Both the position numbers and the translations under genes were made by a program. DNA of 64,000 bases. It comes from DASPHG01 sp963849605. GTDB taxonomy: Bacteria; Actinomycetota; Thermoleophilia; Solirubrobacterales; Thermoleophilaceae. Each line of letters begins with the position of its first letter. Within the stretch, counting starts at the first letter, position 1. Shown piece by piece: positions 17,027 through 24,440 of the stretch. The notes under the pieces were generated by a model. It was not told where the DNA came from. It saw nothing but the letters and a program-made list of their open reading frames with translations, and ran no database searches. The stretch covers positions 310,001-374,000 of the forward strand of contig CAWKHX010000002.1 of the NCBI GenBank assembly GCA_963849605.1. The letters are read 5' to 3'.

Positions 17027-17974
17027 TCAGTGCTTGCGCTGCTGATACGAGTCGTACGCGGCGACTATGCGCTGCACCAGCTTGTGCCGTACGACGTCCT
17101 CGCCGCCGAATCTGACGAACTCGATGTCCTCGATCCCCTCGAGGATGTCGCCGATGATCTTCAGCCCCGAACGCTGCTCCGTCGGGAGGTCGATCTGGGT
17201 GACGTCGCCAGTGACGACCATCTTCGAGTTGAACCCGAGCCGGGTGAGGAACATCTTCATCTGCTCGGGGCTCGTGTTCTGCGCCTCGTCGAGGATGATG
17301 AACGAGTCGTTCAGCGTGCGGCCGCGCATGAACGCAAGCGGGGCGATCTCGATGACGCCGCGCTCGAGGTGCTGGTTCACCTTCTCCGGCTCGAGCATGT
17401 CGTAGAGCGCGTCGAAGAGCGGCCGCAGGTACGGGTCGACCTTCGCCATCAGGTCGCCCGGGAGGAAGCCGAGCCGCTCGCCCGCCTCGACCGCGGGGCG
17501 GGTGAGGACGATCCGGTTGACCTCACGCCGCGACAACGCCGCGACGGCCATCGCGACGGCCAGGAAGGACTTGCCCGTCCCGGCCGGACCGATCCCGACC
17601 GTCACCGTGTTCTCGCGGATCGCGTCGACGTATCGCTTCTGGTTGACGGTCTTGGGCGCGACCTTCAGGTTGCGGTGCCGCCAGACGACGTCCTCGAGGA
17701 TCCGGCTCGGGCTCTCGTGCTGCTCCAGCGCGCCGGTAATCGCCTCGATCGTGCCGGGCGCGATGTCGTGTCCCTGGCGAACCAGGTCGGTGATCTCGGA
17801 GACGACCGTGCGCCCCATCTCGACCTCCTGCTCCGCGCCGTCCAGTGTCAGGACGTTGCCGCGGAGGAACACGTCCGCGTCGAGGGCAACCTCGAGCGTC
17901 TTCATGATCGCGTCTCCCGGGCCCGCGAGCTCGGCGGCGACGTCGTTCGAGAGCTCGATCTGCGTGCGCGCCAC
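17027..17974 (-). CDS. phoH: PhoH-like ATPase
   Basis: The protein of about 315 residues has a KH-like N-terminal part and a P-loop ATPase domain with Walker A GPAGTGKSF and Walker B FIILDEAQNTSPEQ. PhoH-like proteins are linked to RNA metabolism with YbeY. The GTG at 17974 gives MARTQIELSNDVAAEL, the usual beginning; the TTG at 18034 would lie inside a palindromic element and adds atypical sequence. The gene starts at the inner edge of the 17974-18146 inverted repeat, so its translation could be affected by that structure. Confidence 0.93.
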   Translation of the reverse strand: MARTQIELSNDVAAELAGPGDAIMKTLEVALDADVFLRGNVLTLDGAEQEVEMGRTVVSEITDLVRQGHDIAPGTIEAITGALEQHESPSRILEDVVWRHRNLKVAPKTVNQKRYVDAIRENTVTVGIGPAGTGKSFLAVAMAVAALSRREVNRIVLTRPAVEAGERLGFLPGDLMAKVDPYLRPLFDALYDMLEPEKVNQHLERGVIEIAPLAFMRGRTLNDSFIILDEAQNTSPEQMKMFLTRLGFNSKMVVTGDVTQIDLPTEQRSGLKIIGDILEGIEDIEFVRFGGEDVVRHKLVQRIVAAYDSYQQRKH

Positions 17975-18146
17975 TAGGGGGTGGTCGCTCCGTGGCCGGG
18001 GTGCCCGAGGGGGCGCGAAAACCGAGCTGAGCAAGGACGCAGGCCGAAGCCCATGTCGCCAGCCATGGGCGAGGCCGAGGACGCCGCGCCAGCGAAGGTT
18101 TGCAGCGTCATCCGCGGGTGCCCCGGTCGCGGAGTGGCCACCCTAG
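17974..18146. repeat. 173-bp imperfect palindrome between yqeY and phoH (structured RNA or MITE-like)
   Basis: The left arm 17974-18007 pairs with the right arm 18115-18146 over 32 positions with a two-base bulge: 26 Watson-Crick pairs plus six that are G.U if the plus strand is RNA and A.C if the minus strand is. Inside, AAACC/GGTTT, GCTG/CAGC and GGCC/GGCC segments lead to a perfect 7-bp hairpin GCCCATG (18049-18055) / CATGGGC (18064-18070) exactly at the centre. Outer ends coincide with the normal yqeY stop and the phoH start. I do not recognise a known RNA family. Confidence 0.6.
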
Positions 18147-18572
18147 GTGAGGAGCTCCTTCACGAGCCCTGACACGCGCTTGCCGTCGGCGCGGCCCTTC
18201 CACCTTCGGCATCACCTGGCTCATCACCTGGCCCATCTCCTTGGGCGACGACGCGCCGGTCTCGGCGACGACGTCGCCGACGATCGCGCGCAGCTCCTCG
18301 TCCGAGAGCTGCTCGGGCAGGTAGCCGGCGATCAGCTCGGCCTCGCGCTCCTCACCCTCGGCGAGGTCGGTGCGGCCGGCCTCGCGATACGCCTCTGCGG
18401 ACTCGAGCCTGCGCTTGCGCTCGCGCTGGAGGACGGCCAGCTCGTCGCCGCCTCCCTCCTTCTCGGCCTTCTGCAGTTCGTTCACGATCATGCGCAGCGC
18501 GCCGACGCGCTCCTTCTCGCCGGCCTTCATCGCCGCGGTCGTGTCCTCGCGGACCTTCTCCAGGACTGACAT
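18108..18572 (-). CDS. yqeY: YqeY/GatB-domain protein, C-terminus frameshifted
   Basis: This is the YqeY family (GatB/YqeY domain, tRNA amidotransferase-related). The ATG at 18572 gives MSVLEKVREDTTAAMKAGEK. The frame is normal through KEMGQVMSQVMPKVEG, then continues with an Arg-rich tail unlike the family. Removing one C near 18199-18202 restores KVKGRADGKRVSGLVKELLT and a TAG at 18145-18143, the canonical ending. So there is a +1 indel: sequencing error, true mutation or programmed frameshift. A TACACT box lies 7 nt before the ATG. Confidence 0.85.
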   Translation of the reverse strand: MSVLEKVREDTTAAMKAGEKERVGALRMIVNELQKAEKEGGGDELAVLQRERKRRLESAEAYREAGRTDLAEGEEREAELIAGYLPEQLSDEELRAIVGDVVAETGASSPKEMGQVMSQVMPKVEGPRRRQARVRAREGAPHLGWPLRDRGTRG

Positions 18573-18579
18573 CAGGTCA

Positions 18580-18589
18580 AGTGTAGGCT
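18580..18589. promoter_or_regulatory. Overlapping divergent -10 boxes of yqeY and the HAD gene
   Basis: The ten bases AGTGTAGGCT contain TAGGCT on the plus strand (9 nt before the HAD ATG) and TACACT on the minus strand (7 nt before the yqeY ATG); the two hexamers share the central TA. The same ANNNTANNNT layout is found at 23818-23827 and 47127-47136. Confidence 0.5.
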
Positions 18590-18598
18590 CGGCCCGCG

Positions 18599-19273
18599 AT
18601 GCGACCCAAGGTGGCCACATTCGACTGCTACGGCACGCTGGTCGACTGGGAGGGCGGCATCGGCGCGTTCCTGTACGCGCTCATGCTGCGTGAGGGAGTC
18701 GAGGACCCGCCGCCCGGGCGCGAGCTGCGGAAGCGGTGGGAGGAGATCCAGTTCGAGCTCGTGCGCGGCCCGTACAAGCCGTACAAGGAGATCCTCGCCG
18801 AGGCTACGGTGGCTTGGTGTCACGAGATGGGCTTCGAGGACGCCGACGTGTACGGCCCCGCGATCGTCGGCTCGATGCGCGCGTGGCAGCCGTTCCCTGA
18901 CACGCGGCCCGCACTGACGGCGGCGCGCGATGCGGGCGTCCGGCTTGTGATCCTGTCGAACACGGACCGCGACATCATCAGCCACAGCGTCAAGCAGATC
19001 GGCGTCGACTTCGACCGGGTGATCGTGGCCGAGGACGTTGGGTCCTACAAGCCGGCTGTCGCGAACTTCGAGCGCCTGCTGGCCGAGCTCGACGAGGACC
19101 CGCAGGACATCCTCCACGTCGCGTTCGGGTTCAAGTACGACATCGGCCCCGCGAAGCTCGTCGGGCTGCGGACGGCCTGGGTCAACCGCCACCAGGAGCC
19201 GCTCCCCGACCCGGACACCGTCCCGGACCACGAGTGGAAGGACCTCTGGGGCCTCGCCGAGTTGGCGACCTAG
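18599..19273 (+). CDS. HAD-superfamily hydrolase (2-haloacid dehalogenase-like)
   Basis: The 224-residue protein has HAD motif I FDCYGTLVDW (nucleophile Asp near residue 9), motif II VILSNTD, the conserved Lys in DVGSYKP and motif IV in HVAFGFKYDIGPA. The FDCYGTL form and cap domain are typical of type II haloacid dehalogenase-like members, but substrates in this group vary widely. It is transcribed divergently from yqeY with 26 bp between starts. Confidence 0.9.
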   Translation: MRPKVATFDCYGTLVDWEGGIGAFLYALMLREGVEDPPPGRELRKRWEEIQFELVRGPYKPYKEILAEATVAWCHEMGFEDADVYGPAIVGSMRAWQPFPDTRPALTAARDAGVRLVILSNTDRDIISHSVKQIGVDFDRVIVAEDVGSYKPAVANFERLLAELDEDPQDILHVAFGFKYDIGPAKLVGLRTAWVNRHQEPLPDPDTVPDHEWKDLWGLAELAT

Positions 19274-19520
19274 CTGTAGTTCGTGAGCACGTTGTTCCTG
19301 CTCGGCCGGCGCGGCGCCGCAGACCCTGGCATGGCTGGGTAAGGACGAGGGACCGAACGCGCCGATGCGAACGTCCATCAGACCACCGTATAGGGGGGGC
19401 AAATGGACGTTCACCTGCGCAGGGCCGGTGATGGCGGCCAAACCGCGCCTGGACGTACCCGGCCGGCTGAGCCCGCACTGCCTACCCAGCCCAACCCCAA
19501 TTCGGGCCCGTGCCCAGGAC
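19274..19520. other. 247-bp convergent intergenic region with inverted repeats
   Basis: It lies between the ends of the HAD gene and prmA, and no coding potential is convincing. GAACGTCCAT (19369-19378) and ATGGACGTTC (19403-19412) form a perfect 10-bp stem around a 24-nt loop containing a run of seven G. A second pair, GGCTGGGTA (19333-19341) and TACCCAGCC (19483-19491), encloses it. It may serve as a bidirectional terminator, a small RNA or a protein site; there is no T-run typical of an intrinsic terminator. Confidence 0.4.
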
Positions 19521-20315
19521 CTAGCGAAGCAGGAGCGCGGTCCAGCCCTTGTCGCCGAGGCGGCGCTGCTCGCGTAGCGGCGCGAACGCCGCCGCGACCT
19601 CGTCGGCCTCGTCGTCGAGCACGCCCGACAGGATGAGCGCATCAGGGCGCTCGAGCCGCGGCGCGAGCTGCAGCAGGAGCGGGCGCATCAGGTTGGCCGT
19701 GACGGTGTGTGCGGCCGGTGGCGCGTCGCGGCGCAGGTCCCAGCGCTCGACGCGGTCGAGCGTGGCGGCGTTGTCGCGCGCGTTCAGGCGCGTCGCCTCG
19801 ATCGCCGCCGCGTCGGAGTCGAACGCCGCGACCGGCTCGAAGCCGAGCTTCGCCGCCGCGATCGCCAGCACGCCCGAGCCGCATCCGAGATCGGCGAACG
19901 ACCCCTCCGCGTCGAGCTCCAGCATCAGCTCGAGGCAGAGGCGGGTCGTGGGGTGCGCTCCCGTCCCGAACGCACGCCCCGGATCGATCACGATCTCGGC
20001 GACCCCCGGCCGGACCGCCGGCTGCTCCCACGGCGGGCGTACGTAGAGACGCCCTCCGACGAGGATCGGCACGTGGAAGCGCTTCCACCGCTCGGCCCAG
20101 TCGTCCGGCACCTCTTCGCCGCGCACGCGGACGCGCGCGCCGCCGATGTCGGCTTCGCCGTCCGGCAGTGACGGCAGCTCGCCGGGTGCGCCGTACAGGG
20201 CGTACTCGACCCAGCCGTCACCGTCCACCTGCTCGAGACCCGACGGCGCGAGCTCGAGCAGGGACGCCAGCACGGCCTCCGCGTCGTCCGTGGCCGCCCG
20301 TACGGCGAGCCTGAT
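19521..20315 (-). CDS. prmA: Ribosomal protein L11 methyltransferase
   Basis: This SAM-dependent enzyme trimethylates L11. Motif I is FADLGCGSGVLAIAAAKLG, the PrmA-specific block is DPGRAFGTGAHPTTRLCLELM, and TANLM takes the place of the catalytic N-x-x segment. The first standard start, GTG at 20273, would remove conserved N-terminal residues. Upstream in frame is IRLAVRAATDDAEAVLASLL, beginning at ATC 20315-20313, which overlaps the dnaJ stop as TGATC, or at CTG one codon earlier. I therefore place the start at ATC; GTG 20273 is the conservative alternative. Confidence 0.9.
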   Translation of the reverse strand: MRLAVRAATDDAEAVLASLLELAPSGLEQVDGDGWVEYALYGAPGELPSLPDGEADIGGARVRVRGEEVPDDWAERWKRFHVPILVGGRLYVRPPWEQPAVRPGVAEIVIDPGRAFGTGAHPTTRLCLELMLELDAEGSFADLGCGSGVLAIAAAKLGFEPVAAFDSDAAAIEATRLNARDNAATLDRVERWDLRRDAPPAAHTVTANLMRPLLLQLAPRLERPDALILSGVLDDEADEVAAAFAPLREQRRLGDKGWTALLLR

Positions 20316-21439
20316 CAGCGGAACGCCCGCTTGACCTTCGCGAACAGCCCCTCGGCGTTCGCCGCCTCGAGGTTGCGCGCGTCAAGCGTCGCGGACAGCC
20401 GCTCGAGCATGTCGCGCTGCTCGGCGGAGAGGTTGCGCGGGATGACGACGTTGACGACGACGATCTGGTCGCCGGCGCGCCCGCGCTGCAGGGCAGGCAT
20501 CCCACGTCCCTTGAGGCTGATGACCGCGCCGGGCTGCGTGCCGGGCTCGATCTCAACGTCCTCGTCGCCGTCGAGGGTCGGAACCGTGACGCTCGTGCCG
20601 AGCGCCGCGGCGGGTGCGGGGACGTCGACGACGGTGATCAGGTCGTTCCCCTCGCGGAGGAAGCGCTCGTCGGGCCGGACGCGCACGAGCACGTAGAGGT
20701 CGCCGGCCGGACCGCCCCGCTCGCCCGTGTGCCCGTGGCCGGAGAGCCGAATGCGCTGATCGTCCGCGATTCCGGCCGGCACGTTGACCTCGAGCTGGGT
20801 GCGGACGGCCTTGCGCCCGCGGCCGTGGCATTCCTCGCACGGCACACGCGCGATCTTCCCGTCGCCCATGCAGACGTCGCAAACCTGGCGGCGGACGATC
20901 TGGCCGAATGCGGTCCGCGCGACCGTTCGCAGCTCGCCGGTCCCGTCGCACCGGCCGCAGGTGTCGATCGGCGTGCCGGGCTGCGCGCCGTTGCCCTTGC
21001 AGATCTCGCACATGCCCACCCGCTCGTACTCGACCTGCACGGTGGTGCCGCGCGCGGCGTCGTGCAGGCTCACCTCGGCCTGCACCGCGACGTCGCCGCC
21101 CTGCACGGCGCCCTGGCCGCCGCGCCCGGAGCCGAACGGATCGCCGCCCCCGAAGAACGCGTCGAAGATGTCGCCGAACGAGCCGAAGCCCTGGAACGTC
21201 GAGTGGAACCCGCTCGAGCTGAGGCCCTCGTGCCCGTAGCGGTCGTACACGGACCGGCGCTCGGCGTCGGAGAGGATCTCGTACGCCTCCGCGGCGGCCT
21301 TGAACTTCTCCTCGGCGTGCGGATCCTCCGTGTTGACGTCGGGGTGAAGCTCGCGGGCGAGCTTCCGGAATGCACTCTTGACGTCTTGATCCGAGGCCTG
21401 GCGCGAGACGCCCAGGACCTCGTAGGGGTCGGCCTTCAT
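20315..21439 (-). CDS. dnaJ: Molecular chaperone DnaJ
   Basis: This Hsp40 co-chaperone of DnaK has 374 residues. The J-domain has HPD (ELHPDVN), followed by a Gly/Phe-rich region, four CxxCxGxG zinc-finger repeats (CEICKGNG, CGRCDGTG, CDVCMGDG, CEECHGRG) and the C-terminal substrate-binding domain. Its ATG overlaps the hrcA stop as ATGA. The hrcA-dnaJ-prmA order is conserved in many bacteria; dnaK and grpE are not in this window. Confidence 0.97.
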   Translation of the reverse strand: MKADPYEVLGVSRQASDQDVKSAFRKLARELHPDVNTEDPHAEEKFKAAAEAYEILSDAERRSVYDRYGHEGLSSSGFHSTFQGFGSFGDIFDAFFGGGDPFGSGRGGQGAVQGGDVAVQAEVSLHDAARGTTVQVEYERVGMCEICKGNGAQPGTPIDTCGRCDGTGELRTVARTAFGQIVRRQVCDVCMGDGKIARVPCEECHGRGRKAVRTQLEVNVPAGIADDQRIRLSGHGHTGERGGPAGDLYVLVRVRPDERFLREGNDLITVVDVPAPAAALGTSVTVPTLDGDEDVEIEPGTQPGAVISLKGRGMPALQRGRAGDQIVVVNVVIPRNLSAEQRDMLERLSATLDARNLEAANAEGLFAKVKRAFR

Positions 21440-22461
21440 TCCTCGTAGATGTCCTCGACGAAGCGGGAGAGCTCAGCGGCCGCCTGGCGGACCGAGGTGA
21501 TCGCCTGCGCGTAGTCCATCCGCACCGGGCCCATCACGCTCACCGCGCCGAGACGGCGGTTCGCGAGGCCGTAGCCGGACGCGACGACGCTCACCGAGTG
21601 CAGCTCGGGCACCTCGTTCTCGGCGCCGATCGAGAGCCACACGGCCGGTGTGCCGAGCGCATGCCGGATCAGCGAGAGGATCGCCTTGCGGCGCTCGAGC
21701 AGCTGCATCAGCTCGTTGATCTGCGACAGCTCCTGGAAGCGCTCCTCCTGCAGGAGCCGCGCGGCGCCGCCGAAGTAGAGCGAGGTCTCGGCGGTCTCCT
21801 CGAGCTCCGTGAATGCGGGCGCAAGCGTGGCGAGGAACCCGCGCTCCGCCGCGCCGAGCGACGCGTCGCTCAGGCGTGCATTGACGACGCGCGCACCGAT
21901 CTTCATCCCCGCGAGCGTTTCGTTCAGGTAGCTGCCGACCCAGTCCACGAGTCCCGGGTCGACCGGCTCGTCGTAGGAGATCACGCGCTTGGTGACGCCG
22001 CCGGTCGAAGTGATCACGACGACCATCGCGACCTGCGGCTGGAGCAGGAGCACCTCGACGTGCCGGATCGTCGTCGTCTGAATCGGCGGCGCCGAGACGA
22101 CGGCGAGCAGGTTGGTCATCTGCGACAGCTGCTCGGTGGTGGCCCGCATCGCCTCGTCGACCTCGCGGCGCATGTCGCCGAGCTCGACGCCGCGCCGCGG
22201 GACAGGCAGGCTGGTGTCGTCGAGCAGCTCGTCGACGTAGTGGCGGTAGCCCTGGTCGGTCGGGACGCGCCCCGCCGAGGTATGCGGGTGCTGGAGCAGG
22301 CCGAGCTCCTCGAGCCGCGCCAGCTCGGCGCGGATCGTGGACGGCTTCCACGGCACGCCCGTCTCCTCCGAGAGCCACTTCGAGCCGACCGGCTGCCCGC
22401 CCTGCACGTGGCCCTCGACGACGGCCCGCAGGATGCTCTGCTGTCGCGAGGTCAACTCCAC
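21436..22461 (-). CDS. hrcA: Heat-inducible transcription repressor HrcA
   Basis: This repressor of chaperone operons binds CIRCE. The 341-residue protein has a winged-helix N-terminus (ELTSRQQSILRAVVEGHVQGG...PSTIRAELARLEELGLL) followed by the HTSAGRVPTDQGYRHYVD signature, and a long ligand-sensing domain. There are 21 bp between its ATG and the upstream dehydratase stop, and no CIRCE-like dyad is seen there, so its own autoregulation is not evident. Confidence 0.96.
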   Translation of the reverse strand: MELTSRQQSILRAVVEGHVQGGQPVGSKWLSEETGVPWKPSTIRAELARLEELGLLQHPHTSAGRVPTDQGYRHYVDELLDDTSLPVPRRGVELGDMRREVDEAMRATTEQLSQMTNLLAVVSAPPIQTTTIRHVEVLLLQPQVAMVVVITSTGGVTKRVISYDEPVDPGLVDWVGSYLNETLAGMKIGARVVNARLSDASLGAAERGFLATLAPAFTELEETAETSLYFGGAARLLQEERFQELSQINELMQLLERRKAILSLIRHALGTPAVWLSIGAENEVPELHSVSVVASGYGLANRRLGAVSVMGPVRMDYAQAITSVRQAAAELSRFVEDIYEE

Positions 22462-22482
22462 GCGACTAATTGTGGCGATTGC

Positions 22483-22866
22483 TCAGACTTCGAGCTCGGC
22501 TTCCGCGTTCTTGATGATCTGGTTGCCGCTCTGCTCGGCGACCGTGTCGACGACGACGTGGCCGTCGCGCTCCTCCTTCACGGTTCCGCTGACGGTGATC
22601 TCCTGCTCGGGGAACCCCATGCCGCGGAACTGGACCGAGAGGCGCTTGAGCCTGCGCGGATCGCCGCCGGCAGCCGCCGTGTTCGCCCGTGCGACCTGCG
22701 CCATCGAGTAGAGGCCGTGCAGGATGCAGCCGGGCAGCCCGACGTTGCGGGCGAACTCCTCGTCGGTGTGGATCGGGTTCGGGTCGCCGGACGCCGCGGC
22801 GTACCGCTTCGTCAGGCCGGCGTCGGGCGTGACCTTCAGCTCGGGGATCGCATCGCCTTGCTTCAT
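22483..22866 (-). CDS. MaoC-type hydratase/dehydratase (HadB-like)
   Basis: This 127-residue hot-dog protein has GDPNPIHTDEEFAR, the hydratase-2 Asp/His motif, and GCILHGLYSMAQVARA. It directly follows (1-bp gap) the FAS1-like partner, so the two probably form a heterodimeric (3R)-hydroxyacyl dehydratase like HadAB of actinobacteria. The ATG at 22866 gives MKQGDAIPELKVTPDAG; the longer open frame overlaps the partner and lacks domain sequence. Confidence 0.88.
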   Translation of the reverse strand: MKQGDAIPELKVTPDAGLTKRYAAASGDPNPIHTDEEFARNVGLPGCILHGLYSMAQVARANTAAAGGDPRRLKRLSVQFRGMGFPEQEITVSGTVKEERDGHVVVDTVAEQSGNQIIKNAEAELEV

Positions 22867-22867
22867 C

Positions 22868-23305
22868 TCAGACTCCTCGAACGATGTTGGTCCAGGTAGC
22901 GCGCACGACCTGGTCGCCGTCCTGGTTCTTCGACACGGACTCGAACACGTAGAAGCCCTTCCCGTCCTTCTCGTAGATCTCCTTGACCGACGCCTCGGTG
23001 GTGATCGTGTCGCCGGCGCACACGGGCTCGCCCCAGACGAACTCCTGGCCGCCGTGGACCATGCGCGGCAGCGCCTCGCCGATGGCCTCGAAGATCGGCG
23101 GGCCCATCGCGGGCGCCGAATAGACGACCGCGAACATCGGCGGTGCGACGACGTCGCGGAAGCCGGCTTGGCGCGCGGCCTCCGAGTCGTGGTGGACGGG
23201 GCTGTCCTCGTGGACGGCGTCCGCGTACTGGCGGATGCGGTCGGCGTCAACGTCGAACGTGACGGAGTCGTAGGTCTTGCCTACGAGAGCTGTATCGAGA
23301 CTCAT
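22868..23305 (-). CDS. FAS1-like/MaoC N-terminal dehydratase (HadA-like)
   Basis: The 145-residue hot-dog protein starts MSLDTALVGKTYDSVTFDV and contains EDSPVHHDSEAARQAGFRDVVAPPMFAVV, typical of the non-catalytic or stabilising subunit (HadA/HadC, PF13452). It is transcribed from the hxlR side with 12 bp between and is followed at once by the HadB-like gene. Involvement in fatty-acid elongation or an acyl-CoA pathway is inferred from the family. Confidence 0.88.
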   Translation of the reverse strand: MSLDTALVGKTYDSVTFDVDADRIRQYADAVHEDSPVHHDSEAARQAGFRDVVAPPMFAVVYSAPAMGPPIFEAIGEALPRMVHGGQEFVWGEPVCAGDTITTEASVKEIYEKDGKGFYVFESVSKNQDGDQVVRATWTNIVRGV

Positions 23306-23317
23306 GGCCGCGGGAGC

Positions 23318-23785
23318 TTACGCGGCTGCGCGGAGCGGGACCCGGCGCTCGGTGTAGCAGTCGCGTGCCCAGACGCGCTCACCGCACTCGGTGCAGATGA
23401 AGTGCTCGTCGACCTCGCCCTCGCACTCCTTGTGCCTGACGATCACCGGCGGCAGACCGTCGAAGCCGAGCGGCTCGTGCTTGTCGCCCCACTTGATCAG
23501 CGACACGAGCACGGGCCAGAGGTCGATCCCCTTCTCTGTCAGGAAGTACTCGCACCGCGGCGGGTGCTCCTGGTAGCGGCGCTTCTCGAAGATGCCCTCC
23601 TCGACGAGCCGGTCGAGCCTGTTGGCCAGGACGTTGCGGGCGATCCCGAGGCTCTCCTGCATCTCGTCGAACCGGCGGAGGCCCCGGAAGACGTCGCGCA
23701 CGATCAGAAGCGTCCAGCGCTCGCCGATCAGCTCGAGCGAGCGCGCGATCGAGCAAGCCTGTCCCTCGTACGTGTTCTTCAGCAT
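23318..23785 (-). CDS. HxlR-family transcriptional regulator
   Basis: The protein of about 155 residues has the HxlR winged helix: CSIARSLELIGERWTLLIVRDVFRGLRRFDE...LGIARNVLANRLDRLVEEGI. The C-terminus carries CTECGERVWARDC, a possible metal-binding ribbon. The ATG at 23785 is supported by GAGAGG 6 nt upstream. Its promoter (23818-23846) overlaps the palindrome AGTTGC-N5-GCAACT, a likely operator. It is the first gene of an operon with the dehydratase pair, so it may regulate them along with itself and the divergent small ORF/thioesterase genes. Confidence 0.9.
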   Translation of the reverse strand: MLKNTYEGQACSIARSLELIGERWTLLIVRDVFRGLRRFDEMQESLGIARNVLANRLDRLVEEGIFEKRRYQEHPPRCEYFLTEKGIDLWPVLVSLIKWGDKHEPLGFDGLPPVIVRHKECEGEVDEHFICTECGERVWARDCYTERRVPLRAAA

Positions 23786-23803
23786 GTGCGGCCTCTCACA
23801 CAG

Positions 23804-23846
23804 AGTTGCATGACGCAACTGTAGCTTCCGTAGTGCGTTTCGTCAA
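23804..23846 (-). promoter_or_regulatory. hxlR promoter and overlapping palindromic operator
   Basis: The minus strand reads TTGACG (23846-23841), a 17-bp spacer, then TACAGT (23823-23818), a good vegetative promoter. The 17-bp dyad AGTTGC-ATGAC-GCAACT (23804-23820) begins inside the -10 and covers the transcription start. On the plus strand TAGCTT (23822-23827) overlaps the minus -10 at TA and could serve the divergent small ORF. Confidence 0.65.
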
Positions 23847-23865
23847 GCAACCCAGGAGGCCCGAA

Positions 23866-23985
23866 ATGACCCCCGAGAGCATCGCCGGGCTCACGATCCC
23901 CGAAGAGCAGCTCGAAGAGTTGATCGCTGCGCTCGCGGAGATGGCCGAACCGAAGTTCGAGTTCGAGCTTCCCGAGGCAGCATGA
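23866..23985 (+). CDS. Small hypothetical protein, translationally coupled to thioesterase
   Basis: A 39-codon ORF begins ATG at 23866 with a near-perfect ribosome site AGGAGG six bases upstream, the best in the window. The product starts MTPESIAGLTIPEEQLEELI and is acidic and amphipathic, ending ELPEAA. Its TGA (23983-23985) overlaps the ATG of the thioesterase (ATGA). I know no homologue; it could be a leader peptide that couples translation or a small partner protein. Codon use matches its neighbours. Confidence 0.65.
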   Translation: MTPESIAGLTIPEEQLEELIAALAEMAEPKFEFELPEAA

Positions 23986-24440
23986 TGGAGGCCATGACGA
24001 GCCTCTCCGGCCTGGACTACATGCGCGCGATCGCGAGCGGCGAGATCGAGCAGCCGCCGATGGCGCGCCTCCTCGACTTCGGCGTCGTCGAGGTCGAGGA
24101 GGGCCGCGCCGTTTTCACCGCGGATCCCGGCGAGAAGCACTACAACCCGATCGGAGTCGTCCATGGCGGCCTGGCAGCGACGCTGCTCGACTCGGCAATG
24201 GGAGTCGCGGTGCACACCACGCTGCCCCCCGGCTGGAGCTACGGCACGCTCGACCTGTCGGTGCGCTTCGTCCGCCCGATCACGAGCGAGACCGGCCGCA
24301 TCCGGGCCGAGGGCGGCGTCGTGCACCGCGGCAGCAAGACGGCGACCATGGAAGGCCGGGTGTGGGCGGAGGACAGCGGCAAGCTGCTCGCCCACGGCAC
24401 GGGGAGTGCCCTACTTCTTCCCGTCGCTGTCGCCGAGTGA
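23982..24440 (+). CDS. PaaI-family hot-dog thioesterase
   Basis: The 152-residue acyl-CoA thioesterase-like protein has the PaaI motif NPIGVVHGGLAATLLDSAMGVAVHTTL with the conserved HGG. The start may be ATG 23982 or 23985; both follow the small ORF directly. The 3' end overlaps the lepA 3' end by 30 bp. It is divergent from the HxlR-dehydratase operon, so a linked acyl-CoA function is plausible. Confidence 0.9.
   Translation: MMEAMTSLSGLDYMRAIASGEIEQPPMARLLDFGVVEVEEGRAVFTADPGEKHYNPIGVVHGGLAATLLDSAMGVAVHTTLPPGWSYGTLDLSVRFVRPITSETGRIRAEGGVVHRGSKTATMEGRVWAEDSGKLLAHGTGSALLLPVAVAE

Noticed and set aside
17974..18146. SRP RNA or RNase P RNA in the yqeY-phoH palindrome
   Set aside because: The SRP GGAA-tip and flanking loops and the RNase P conserved regions are absent. 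A rod-like 6S-type shape cannot be excluded but is not supported by a motif.
22462..22482. CIRCE operator expected upstream of hrcA
   Set aside because: The 21-bp gap has no TTAGCACTC/GAGTGCTAA dyad.
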